From contig CM047810.1 of the NCBI GenBank assembly GCA_026214975.1, positions 91,776,316 through 91,840,315 of the forward strand: DNA of 64,000 nucleotides. Reading direction: 5' to 3'. The notes below the pieces were generated by a model. That model saw nothing but the letters and a program-made list of their open reading frames with translations. It was not told the DNA's origin and did no database searches. Position 1 is the stretch's first letter. Each line of letters starts with the position of its first letter. Source of the DNA: Gentiana macrophylla. Taxonomy: Eukaryota > Streptophyta > Magnoliopsida > Gentianales > Gentianaceae. The position numbers and the translations under genes are program-made. This document shows positions 22,505-33,481 of this stretch, in pieces.

Positions 22505-23882
22505 TGTTGGTCCCAGAGAAGGGTAAAACTATAGTCAGGGGGGGGGTGAATGACAACAGTGGAGTTTCAAAAACTTTTCTTATATTTAAAAGATTTTGGG
22601 CAGCGGATAAGTCCCTTCTTTAAATGTTGGTTCAAAGTAGATTATGCAATCACAAATATAGAGTATTCAATAAAAATAAAGTGATGTAAAGTAAATTGCT
22701 GAAAGTAAATAGACACAAAGGTTTATAGTGGTTCGGGGTGGTGTAATCCCATAATCCACTCTTCTTCTGTGATGATTGGAGGAATTCACTATTGTTTTCA
22801 CATATACAATAGCACGATTGTCCTTGGCTACACAAGCTTCACAATCTGCAAGACTATCACTCCTTGGCTTCAAAAGCTTCAGTGACTCAGTCTCTATCAC
22901 TGCTCCTTGAGAACAAATCTTTCAGCAGCTATCACAAAGGTTGCAAGTCCTTCCCAGATTCCTCTGATTCAATTGCTTCAGTTGATATGAATTGGATTCA
23001 CAGAATTGTGATCAATCTCAACGCTTGATGTGAAATTTGAGTTCTGTTTGCTGAGTTGATCTCTAGATATTTCCTTTAAGTGCAGATAGAAGGCTTTTCA
23101 GAGTTTCAGCTTTTTTCTTTATCAGATTCAATCCCTGTTTTTCTTTTCTGTCAATGCCTTCTATTTATAGCCTTGATAATCCTTGATTTGAATTTACATC
23201 CGTTGGCTATTTAATGTAGATAATAATCCTTGATTCAATTCTTGATTCCCCCTTAATTATATTCTCCTTGATTCAGTGATCAGATTTCTTCAAACGTCTA
23301 TCAGAAAATCCGTCCTTGATTGATCCTCAATCGATTGTGCATTTAATGCTTGATCTTCGTAGTATGAAATCTGAATAGGTAAAGTTTACTTGGCTGTTCC
23401 TTGAACGGTTAAGTGATCCTTCTGACTTGGCTGTTTGGTTCTTTCTTCACTGCATTATTATTACTCAGCCGATAGTCAGTTCACTCTGCCGGTTTACTGT
23501 ATTGTCATCTTCCTTGATCTTTTATGTACTTCTTGTACTGCATTGATCCTTAATTCGGGTGAGATCAGTGTACACCATATTTGACATTGTATTCCATCAT
23601 TTGAATTATAACTTAGACTTATCCAAGGTCATCACAGACTTCCTTGGTTATAAGTCAGACCATAAATTTTTCATGCTTCTCTGCTGGTACTTAGCTGGCT
23701 TCACTCTGCCGGATTTATGTTTTACTTTGCCATCCTACCAACTAATACAATACTTGTCTCACTCAACTTATACAACATGTCAGACTCTAAGTAAAGTCTT
23801 ATACAGAGAATTCTAACTTATTTCAGGCTTGCTATAACATCTAGTATGACCATCATCAAAACATAATACAATGTTCCTAACA
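22505..23882 (-). repeat. 5' LTR of copia copy 1
   Basis: 1,378 bp, ends TG...CA, paired with 9418..10786. TATA-type motif at 23162..23169 (minus strand TATAAATA) is the likely promoter for the element's RNA. Confidence 0.92.
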
Positions 23883-23887
23883 ATGTT
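23883..23887. other. Target site duplication ATGTT, right copy
   Basis: Exact match to 9413..9417. Confidence 0.9.
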
Positions 23888-24500
23888 GGAAGCTGTGCCA
23901 CCAATATTTTAATGGTAATGCATCTTGGGCAAGAAGAGTAAACCTAGTTTCTGTGACATGCCTATGTTTTCTTTCTATTCTCCCATTTTGTTTATGTGTG
24001 TGGGGGGCAAGGATGGGTGAATTTGATACCATGTTCTGCTAGAAAAAAGAGAAACTTCTAAACTCTCCTCATCAGTCAGAGTGAACACATTTAATTTTAG
24101 CGTTAAATTGATTCTCAACCAGGCTCTAAAACTTAATGAACTCTTAATAAGCATCATATTTCAGTTTCAGGGAATAAATCCAACTGAACCTACTATAATC
24201 ATCAACAAAAAGAATGCAGTGGTTGTAACCATTGACATCTAGTGGGGGGTGGGTCCCCACAGATCTGTGTGAATGAAATCAAGCACTTTTTTCAGCAGTG
24301 TGGGTCGATAAAGGAAAAAGAAAAGGCATGACACTTGCCATATTGGCATGCTTCACAAAAATATAAAGAAACAAAACTTTCATAAACTGAATATTACAAT
24401 TATTTAGGACATGATTCAACACCTTCAAAGAAAGGTGACCTAAACGTCTGTGCCAAACATTAACATCCTTATTGATAGCATCAGACTTAACAATAGACAT
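23888..24500 (-). pseudogene. Ty1/copia pre-integrase and integrase, upstream half of the gene split at 9418
   Basis: Minus-strand remnant. It starts near 24500 with VWHRRLGHLSLKVLNHVL, the pre-integrase zinc-binding region, and goes on through the integrase core, where DFIHTDLWGP-like and THINKMGE-like pieces can be read in shifting frames. It stops at the target duplication and continues at 9417 on the other side of the inserted element. The gag, protease and 5' LTR of this older element are not recognisable beyond 24500. Confidence 0.8.
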
Positions 24501-24888
24501 ACTAACAAACTAATGACAATATATAATAAGTGTCAACAATCTCCCGTAAGAGAGAGAATAACAAAGTCTATCACCAAATTACATAAATGACACATAATCA
24601 TCTCATTTCTCAACACGATAAATCTGCCATAAATAGGGATTGAACCAGGTTTCAAGTATCTCAACATTTTCACGTCAATGCTTCATTGATCGAATATGCC
24701 CCGAAATACACAAATTTTATGATGATCCAACCATAAGTATGACAAGTTGATTCTAAACGAGTCACATTTTAGTACTTTATTGATGATCCCCTCATTGTAA
24801 AAAAAACCACCCACTTAAATCATACCAACGGTCCACTTGGTGTGTATTTTAGTGGTTTTGAACCATCATAAAACCAATCTGAAATAAG

Positions 24889-24894
<6 letters not shown>
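24501..24894. other. No feature recognised
   Basis: AT-rich DNA between the copia remnant and the first Helitron tract. It may hold decayed copia gag, but no motif can be read. Confidence 0.5.
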
Positions 24895-24954
<60 letters not shown>

Positions 24955-24956
24955 TA
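24895..24956. repeat. (TA)n microsatellite
   Basis: Pure TA run abutting the 3' end of Helitron A1. Confidence 0.95.
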
Positions 24957-25910
24957 CTAGAAAATAAGCATTCGTGCTCTGCACTATTGGTCTTTCCGGT
25001 TTATTTTATAATCACCAAATGTGAAAATCAAAAGTGAATTAGCAAATATAATAATCATAGAGGATCAAATAATAAACCCGAGTAAACTATAAAAGGATAC
25101 GATCGTGTTCGACAACCAACACGATACGACATGATACGCTCGATACATTACGATGGCATGTCCGCACGTGTCGGTTGATGAAATGAATATCCGACACATT
25201 TTCGACACATCCCGACATCGTATGGATACTTTTCGACACTACTGAACAATTTTTTTTTTAATTTCTACTTAAATCTATTTTAACCGAAAAAATGAAGCTA
25301 TCTTCGACATTATTTGCAACAACACGTGTTCTACCAAAAACACGACACGACACGCCCCGATATACCCCGACGCCATATCCAACAAAGTCGGTTGATGAAA
25401 TGAATATTAATTAAAATATAAATTAAAATCTAACACACATCATTAACACTCCATGACACAAAATCGACACCTTTCGACACTCATCAACCCTTTTTTGTAT
25501 TCTCGATTTAGGCTAATTTTAACGACCATGGTAAAATACACAATTCAATTTCCATAGAAATTAAATCAACAATACACTATAAGCCGCTTTAACAATATTT
25601 GTGATTTAAATAATTTTTTTCAGATATCTAATATTTTATATAAACGATATGCTTTTTCACTTAAAAAATTTAATTTCAAGAAATTTAATATTTCATGTAA
25701 TCTTCAAACCCAATTTTTTTTTAATGATATAAAGATCGTGTAGAGAATACGTGTCATTGACCTTATATCTTGAAAGGGTAAAAGGATGGGCTGATCTATA
25801 AAGTCCAAATATACATTTCCTTTGCTGCTGGATTGGGCCAAGCACATGAATAGTAAAAAAAAATAGAAGAGCCAATTAAAAAAAAACATGTGTCAAGCTT
25901 ATTATTAGTA
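24957..25910 (-). mobile_element. Non-autonomous Helitron A1
   Basis: The minus-strand 3' end is CTAG at 24960..24957, preceded by a short hairpin GTGCAGAGCAC about 11 bases inside and followed by T, as expected for Helitrons. The 5' end reads TACTAATAATAAGC, a changed form of the TCCTACTATA start of A2. No Rep/helicase is encoded. The core (from about 25210) is shared with A2 and C, with landmarks such as CGACATCGTATGGATACTTTTCGAC. Confidence 0.65.
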
Positions 25911-27386
25911 CTAGGAAAAGAGGCACCCGTGCTCCCATGACTCGACGCCCAGATTGTAAATATACAATGCAATTTAACGTGTGTATGCATCGTTAATGAA
26001 TTGGATTTTTGGTTTCAAGCCAGAGATGTAACAATATACTATAATAAATGATGTAACAGTGTGCCCATGGTATACGGTTTTACTTGTTTGACGTTATTAA
26101 ACCTGAACAAAGTAATTTGTCCAAAATAAACAACTCAATACTTTGAGCACATAAAACAGCAATCTAAAATTTCTAAGGCATAGCATACATACAAACATAA
26201 CGAGATCAATCATCTTCTATCATACACAATAATCACTTTATCCAAAGGAAAGTGCAACCCTTAATTTACATAACCTAGATAAATTTCATCATATTGCTTT
26301 ACATGGACAAAAATATTTTGATTTCTTAAGTCGAGAGGTCACATGCCTAAACAGAGTCTATTAAATGGTACCGAGCTCCGCTCATCTTTTTTATTCTCAG
26401 ATCTGCCAAATTCTTTTCGACATCGTATGGATACTTTTCGACACTACTGAACAATTTTTTGTTAATTTCTACCTAAATCTATTTTAACCGAAAAAGGAAG
26501 CTATCTTCGACATTCTTTGCAACAACACGTGTTCTACCAAAAACACGACACGACACGCTCCGATACACCCCGACACCATATCCAACAGGTGTCGGTTGAT
26601 GAAATGAATATTAATTAAAATTTTAATTAAAATCTAACATACTGTCAATACTCCACGACACAAAATCGACACTTTTTCGACACTACTGAACCCTTTTTTT
26701 GTATTCTCAGATCTAAGCTAATTTTAACGGCCATGGTCAAATACACAATTCGAATTTTCATAGAAATTAAATCAACAATACACTATAGTCAGTTTAACAA
26801 TATTTGTGGCCGGAATATTTTTTTCCCAGGATATTTAATATTTTATATAAACGATATGTTTTTTTACGAAAAAAAATTCATTTCACGAAATTTAATATTT
26901 CATGTAATCGTCAAACCCAATTTTTTTTTGGCATGATATAAAGATCGTATAGGCAACATGTCGTGGTCTTATATATTGAAATAAGTCATATCTCCGTGTA
27001 CAAACGATATGTTTTTTTATAAAATGAATTTATTTTAAGAAATTTATAATATTTCATGTAAACGTCAAACACAATTTTTTTGGCATGATACAAAGATCGT
27101 ATCGGCAACAAGTCGTGGCCTTATATTTTGAAAATAGTTATACCTTTGCTACATATATTCGCACATTAAAAGGTGATACAATTGAGTCATCCAAAATGAA
27201 ACAATTTAACTCAAACCCTTCTACTAAAATAAAATAAAAAAATGGGCTGGGCCGATGAACAGTAAACAAATAAAAAAATATATTTTGGGCCAGGCTGATG
27301 AACAAAAAAAAGAAAGGGGAGCCAATGAAAAAATTACACTTGTTACACTCCCTTAACACACTTCTTTCTTATTATATATAGTAGGA
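25911..27386 (-). mobile_element. Non-autonomous Helitron A2, directly behind A1
   Basis: On the minus strand it begins TCCTACTATATATAATAAG at 27386 and ends CTAG at 25911; flanking bases are A and T, the usual Helitron insertion context. A GC-containing inverted stretch (GAGCACGGGTGCC) lies just inside the 3' end. Only the part from about 26408 on is shared with A1 and C. The 480 bases next to its 3' end are different, so the element is chimeric. A roughly 150-bp unit is doubled inside it (about 26840 and 27000), as in C. Confidence 0.65.
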
Positions 27387-27407
27387 TACTAGTAGAGGGA
27401 TAGTAGA

Positions 27408-27409
<2 letters not shown>

Positions 27410-27467
<58 letters not shown>
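27410..27467. repeat. (TA)n microsatellite
   Basis: TA run between Helitron A2 and the next hairpin-bearing end at 27468. Confidence 0.95.
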
Positions 27468-27539
27468 TAATCATAAAAACCCGTCATTGCACGGACGTAT
27501 AACAAATGTGATTACATTTTCAGATAAAAGTGTGGTAGT

Positions 27540-28756
27540 CCTACGCCATACTCCATTGCACCCTACCTCTCTTCCCACCCCGCCTCTACCCACCGCTATC
27601 ATTCCCTACCCACCGCCATATCCTACCCTACCCGATATCACTATATCATACCCTCGACATCCTACCCACCTTACTAATTATCTACTATACTCCATTTCAT
27701 CCACCTCTACCCTACCTTACTCATCATACCACCCTACCTTCCCACCACCCCATCCTTCTCTATCCTACCCAACCCACCACCCCACCGTACCCTATCACCA
27801 CCCAACCCTACCCTATCCACCATTCCACTTTACCCTATCTTACCCACCACACCACCATACATTACCTTACCCACTACCCCAACCTATCCTACCCTACTCA
27901 ACCCTCCCTGACCCTACCTTACCCACCACTTCACCCTACCCTACCCTACCACCATCCTACACTGCCCTACCCACCACCCTATCCTACCCTACCCGATATC
28001 AGATATCTTACCCTCGACATTCTACCTACCATACCCATTACCCACTCTACTCCACTTTCATCTACCCCAACCCTACCCGACATTACCCATCATACCACCC
28101 TACCTTCCCCCACCCCACCCTTCACTACCCAACCCAACCCAACCCACCACCCCACCGTACCTTACCCACCACCCAACCCCACCCTATCCTCCATTCCACT
28201 CTACCCTATCTTATCCACCACACTACCATACATTACATTACCCATTACCCCAACCTACCCTTCTCAACCCTTCCCAACCTTACCTTACCCACCACCTCAC
28301 CCTACCCTACCGTACCCACCACTCAACCCTACCCTATCAACCATTCCACTATACCCTATCTTACCCATCACACCACCATACCTTACCTTACCCACTACCC
28401 CAACCTATCCTACCCTACTCAACCCTCCTCAACCCTACCTTAGCCACCACTGCACGCTACCCTACCATCTTACCTTACCTTACCCACTACCCCAACCAAC
28501 CTTACCCTACTCTACCCTACTGTACCCTACCTACCCTACCTTACCCACCACTTCACCCTACCATACCTTACCCACCACCCCTTACCCTACCCTACCCACC
28601 ACCCCTAACCCTACCCTACCCACCACCACCACCACCCAACCCCACCCTATCCACAATTCCACTCTACCCTATCTTATCCACCACACTACCATACATTACA
28701 TTACCCACTACCCCAACCTATCATACCCTATCCACAATTCCACTCTACCCTATTTT
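27540..28756 (+). repeat. C-rich CCCTACC/CCCACCA array
   Basis: About 1.2 kb of irregular short units such as CCCTACC, CCCACCACC and CCTTACC with almost no G on the plus strand. The 318-codon open frame at 27487..28443 is a by-product of this composition: it codes only for Pro/Thr/Tyr/Ser/Leu-rich repeats and should not be called a gene. The units are not the plant telomere repeat CCCTAAA. Confidence 0.9.
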
Positions 28757-29330
28757 TAAATTTACGTTTGACGTTTTTTTAAAGAGGCAATTTTAAATTG
28801 ATTTGAATATAAACGCTATTAATGCCTGGTTTTTAATTTGTTTGTGATTTTATTACGCCATGGGACGAATTTTTATTTAAATTGGTGAGAGATTTTGATT
28901 TTGCAATAAATTATTTGATTTTGTATTTATTGTTTTTTTTCCGGGTTTTTTTTATTTGCTGGCAGATTTTCCGGATTTAATGCTTGGGACCGGGAGAGAT
29001 TTTCGATTTTGCAATAAATTCACTGATTTTGCATTTTTTGTTTTTTTTTTTCGGATTTATTTGCCGGTTTTATTTAAGAATCGGTTTTTATTTTTTCTAA
29101 TACGTTGACTTTCATTTTTGGTTTACCATTAAATTGATTTTAGTATAAATGCTATTAATATGCTATTATTATGAAATCACATGCTATTAATATGCTATCA
29201 TTGTGTAAATATTTTATGATTGCATATAAATTCTATTAATTCATTATTTTAATTCTCGCTTTTATTTAATTAAATCAAGGGTTTTTTTTAAATATTTCAT
29301 TTTTTAAAAAGATCTTTCAAGAGAGATTTC
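28757..29330. other. AT-rich spacer
   Basis: T-rich sequence with repeated GATTTTGCAATAAATT motifs that also appear in the tandem array downstream. It may be decayed copies of the same unit. Confidence 0.5.
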
Positions 29331-30199
29331 AGGGAAAGATTTTTTTATATGACATGGCAATTTATTAGCAGGTTTGCAATAAATTCATTGATTTTGTATT
29401 TTTTTTATTTATTAAATATTGAGAGTTAATGGTTTTTATTTTTATTTTTTAAATAAGACCGTTTTCTAAACCATATTGACATTTATATTTTATTTGACCA
29501 GTTTGAACAAATTAAAGTTGATATAATTATTGTAGAGAGATTTTATGGAAATAATTTTTTATATAAGATTGCAATTTATTAGCAGGTTTGCAATAAATTC
29601 ATTGATTTTGTATTTTTTTTTAATTTATTAAATATTGAGAGTTAATGGTTTTATTTTTTATTTTTTTAAATAAGACCGTTTTTTGAAAACCATATTGACA
29701 TTTATATTTTATTTGACCAGTTTGAATAAATTAAAGTTGATATAATTATTGTGTAGAGATTTTAGGGAAAGATTTTTTTTATATGAGATGGCAATTTATT
29801 AGCAGGTTTGCAATAAATTCATTGATTTTGTATTTTTTTTTAATTTATTAAATATTGAGAGTTAATGGTTTTTATTTTTATTTTTTAAATAAGACCGTTT
29901 TCTAAACCATATTGACATTTATATTTTATTTGACCAGTTTAAACAAATTTAAGTTGATATAATTATTGTAGAGAGATTTTAGGGAAACAATTTTTAATAT
30001 GAGATGGCAATTTATTAAAGGTGTTTGCAATAAATTCATTGATTTTGTATTTTTTTTTTAAATTTATTAAATATTGAGAGTTAATGGTTTAAACTTTTCT
30101 TTTTTTAAATAAGACCGTTTTTTAAACCATATTGACATTTATATTTTTTTTACCAGTTTGAACAAATTTAAGTTGATATAATTATTGTAGAGAGATTTT
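29331..30199 (+). repeat. Tandem array of about 218-bp units, four copies
   Basis: Units start at 29331, 29545, 29764 and 29981, with a partial fifth at 30200, marked by AGGGAAA. Shared inner landmarks are GCAATTTATTAGCAGG, TGCAATAAATTCATTGATTT and AAGTTGATATAATTATTGTA. Units differ mainly in homopolymer length and a few bases. Confidence 0.9.
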
Positions 30200-30531
30200 A
30201 GGGAAAGATGAATTGTTTCCAGATTTTTTTATAACCCGTGCATCATGCATGAGGTTTTGTTTATAAAACATTATTCTTTAGTGGGATTTTTTCTCATCCA
30301 AATGGTTGATCTGCACATCACGCATTAAATACACGATTAAATGGTTGTAAATCACACATTAAACACATTACGTCTATATAATGATTTGTGTGAATCACAC
30401 ATTACATACATTGCATTAATTTTTTTTTAGTGGGATTTTTTTAGTGGAATAAATAGGTCAAAATGAATAAATGAAATGCATCCAAATTTTAATGATATGT
30501 AAATTACACATTAAATACACTACATTAAATA

Positions 30532-31373
30532 ACGATATGTATTTTAGTAGATGATAAGTTGTGTCTGCTTTTTTATATATTTTTTTGACCGTGTAATTTG
30601 AAGAAATGATAATCTACATTGTAATAAAAAAATGCAAGTGAAGTATATGTACATGTACACTATTGCATTCAAATTTTGATTCAAATGGTACTAATATGCA
30701 TTCTCAAAATCAAAATTTGAATGATAATACACATTCAAATGATAAGTTGTGTTTGTTTTTTCATATATTTCTTTCTCGACCGTGTAATTTTTTTTTATGA
30801 AAAATGATAATGCACATGGTAAAAAATGCAATCAAGTATGTACATGTACACTATTTGTGTAGTAATTTGAGTTTTGTACCTGTTTTGAAGGTTGATGGAA
30901 TATAAAAATTAGTACCAAAGCCTGCAACCACAATAAAAAAATGCATAGGTCAACGATATGTATTTCGAGTAAATGATAAGTTGTGTTTGTTTTTTATATA
31001 TTTCTTTTTGACCGTGTAATTTGAAGAAATGATAATCTACATTGTAATAAAAAAACGCAACTGAAGTATATGTACATGTACACTATTGCATTCAAATTTT
31101 GATTCAAATGGTACTAATATGCATTCTCAAAAATAAAAATTTGAATGATAATACACATTCAAATGATAAGTTGTGTTTGTTTTTTTTATATATTTCTTTC
31201 TCGATCGTGTAATTTTTTAATGAAAAAATGATAATGCACATGGTAATAAAAAATGCAATCAAGTATGTACGTGTGTACACTATTTGTGTAGTAATTTGAG
31301 TTTTGTACTGCTTTGAAGGTTGATGGAATATAAAAATTAGTACCAAAGCCTGCAACCACAATTAAAAATGACA
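30532..31373 (+). repeat. Tandem duplication of about 421 bp
   Basis: ACGATATGTATTT at 30532 and 30953 starts two closely similar units. Shared landmarks are GAAGTATATGTACATGTACA and TAGTACCAAAGCCTGCAACC. No coding sense. Confidence 0.88.
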
Positions 31374-31492
31374 GGCCAATCCAAAGATAGATTAGATAAA
31401 TGTAATGTGATGTATATAAATTCAAAATATATACTCTATCTATATAATCCTGAATATTTTTATTTGTTTTGAATGTGTATTACATAGCTCAA

Positions 31493-31732
31493 AATCCACT
31501 GTGCAATAAAATAATCATTCAAATTAGCATATAAATGGTGTGTAGTTGAAAAAGAATGCAAAACTTACCACGGAATTGATTTTCAAGGCATAAGATTTCA
31601 CGATGAGTATGGAATCCACTGTGTAATAAAATAATCATTCAAATTAGCATATAAATGGTGTGTACGTAGTTGAAAGAATGCAAAACTTACCACATAATTG
31701 ATTTTCAAGGCATAAGATTTCTGATGAGTATG
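31493..31732 (+). repeat. Tandem duplication of 120 bp
   Basis: AATCCACTGTG at 31493 and 31613 starts two near-identical units sharing TCAAATTAGCATATAAATGG and GATTTTCAAGGCATAAGATT. Confidence 0.9.
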
Positions 31733-32113
31733 AAATCTGTCTATATGTGATGGTGTTTGTATTTTTTCCGATGAGTATGGAATTGATGTAGGTGATGGTC
31801 TTTGTATATACGCAGAATCGGTTTCAATTTTAATTTTTCACATTTTTTAAAACTGTAGGAGAATAAATGCAAATACTTGATTTTAGGAATCAATCAATGT
31901 TATGGGGGGAGGGAGGGGCGACTATTAGATAGATGCCATCATAAAATGTGGATGTTTTGTAATTTTGAATTTATTTGCTTTTATTGCTAATAAATGTGTA
32001 TATTTTGAACATAAATGCCATCAACATATAATCTTTGACCGTGAGTTTTTAGTTTTTTTAAGAGACGGGTTTGGGTCGGGTAATTGAAGGGAAACGGGCT
32101 AAATTGCTTGCTT

Positions 32114-32118
<5 letters not shown>

Positions 32119-32178
<60 letters not shown>
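32119..32178. repeat. (TA)n microsatellite
   Basis: TA run abutting the 3' end of Helitron C. Confidence 0.95.
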
Positions 32179-32179
<1 letters not shown>

Positions 32180-33410
32180 TAGAAAGTAAACATTCGTGTT
32201 CCCGCATTTAGCGGTGCTTCCTATTTATTTTATAATCATTGAAATGCTAAAATCAAAAGTGAATCAAGATACATGTAATAATCATAGAGGACCGGAATGA
32301 TAAACCCGAGTAAACTATAAAAGGTATACGATACGCGTCCGACAACCAACACGACATGATACGCCTCATACATTACGATGGCATGTCCGACACATGTCGG
32401 TTGATGAAATGAATATCCGACACATCTTCGACACCTCCCGACATCGTATATGGATACTTTTCGACACTATCAACAATTTTTTTCAATTAATACTTAAATC
32501 TATTCTAACCGAAAAAAATGAAGCTATTTACGACATTATTTGCAACAACACGTGTTCTACCAAAAACACGACACGACACGCTTCGATACACCCGACGCCA
32601 TATCCAACAAAGCCGTTGATGAAATGAATATTAATTAAAATTTTAATTAAAACTAACACATCGTCAACACTCCACGGCACAAAATCGACACCTTCGACAC
32701 TACCAACCCCTTTTTGTATTCGCAGATCTAGGCTAATTTTAACGGCCATGGTAACTACACAATTCAATTTCCATAGAAATTATATCAACAATACACTATA
32801 GCCGCTTTAATAATATTTGTACAAAATAAATTTTTTTTTCAGATATTTAATATTTTATATAAACGATATGTTTTTTTACTTAAAAATTCATTTCCGCATT
32901 TTAATATTTCATGTAATCGCTAAACCAAATATTTTTAGGAAAGATATAAAGATCGCAGAAAAGCAATACGTCGCGCTTTATATCTCAAATAAGTCATATC
33001 GCCGCAGTATACAAACGATATGTTTTTTTTTATGAAATGAATTTATTTTAAGAAATTGATAAGATTTCATGTAAACGCCAACACAATTTTTTTTTGTATG
33101 ATATAAAGATCGCTGGTTTAAGAATGTCGCGCTTTATATTTTGAAAATAATATACGCTTGCTACATATATTCAAGACATTAAAAGGAGATACAATTGAGT
33201 CATCTAAAATGAAACAATTTAACTCAAACTCTTCTTCTCAAAACAAAAAAAAAAAAAAATTAATATTATCTGACCATAAACAAGTAAAAATATAAAATTA
33301 AAAATATATATTTTTGAATGAACCATGAATAGTAATTAAAAAAACCAACCAATAAAAAAAAGCAAGTCATTATCAATTCACCAAAATTCTCTTCTTATAT
33401 ATATATAGTA

Positions 33411-33413
<3 letters not shown>
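32179..33413 (-). mobile_element. Non-autonomous Helitron C
   Basis: The minus-strand 3' end is CTAG at 32179 followed by T; the 5' end TACTACTATATATATATAAG starts at 33413 after A. The first 250 bases match A1 (24957 onward) and the rest matches A1 and A2. No coding capacity. It lies between two long (TA)n tracts. Confidence 0.68.

Positions 33414-33478
<65 letters not shown>
33414..33478. repeat. (TA)n microsatellite
   Basis: TA run directly after Helitron C. Confidence 0.95.

Positions 33479-33481
<3 letters not shown>

Larger units (their letters stand above)
9418..23882 (-). mobile_element. Nearly full-length Ty1/copia element with an extra 3' ORF (copy 1)
   Basis: A minus-strand LTR retrotransposon of 14.5 kb, of which 2.3 kb is a later insertion. 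Order in its own orientation: 5' LTR (22505..23882), Met-type primer site, a (TA)n-bearing leader, gag, protease-integrase-reverse transcriptase-RNase H ending at 17115, an extra open region of about 1,000 codons, purine tract and 3' LTR (9418..10786). The copia order (integrase before reverse transcriptase) is clear. A large gag and an extra ORF in the env position recall Sireviruses, but I did not see other diagnostic Sirevirus signs, so lineage is a guess. Several stops and frameshifts in gag, pol and the extra ORF make it non-autonomous now. The LTRs differ by about 4 % over the first 125 bases by eye, so the insertion is not recent. Confidence 0.92.
27468..32118 (-). mobile_element. Possible large composite Helitron or repeat island
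   Basis: The left end shows ACCCGTCATTGCACGGACG (about 27479..27497), a hairpin like those inside Helitron 3' ends, but the terminal bases on the minus strand are TTAG rather than CTAG. The right end before the (TA)n at 32119 reads, on the minus strand, ATATAAAGCAAGCAATTTAG, Helitron-like but without TC. A second hairpin-like motif (CCCGTGCATCATGCATGAGG) at about 30235 suggests two nested elements. No protein domain is present. Borders are tentative. Confidence 0.35.

Noticed and set aside
27487..28443. 318-codon open frame on the plus strand
   Set aside because: It lies within the C-rich tandem array and encodes only a low-complexity Pro/Thr/Tyr/Leu pattern; stops are absent because of base composition.
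27540..28756. Interstitial telomere array
   Set aside because: Units are CCCTACC, CCCACCA and similar, not CCCTAAA.
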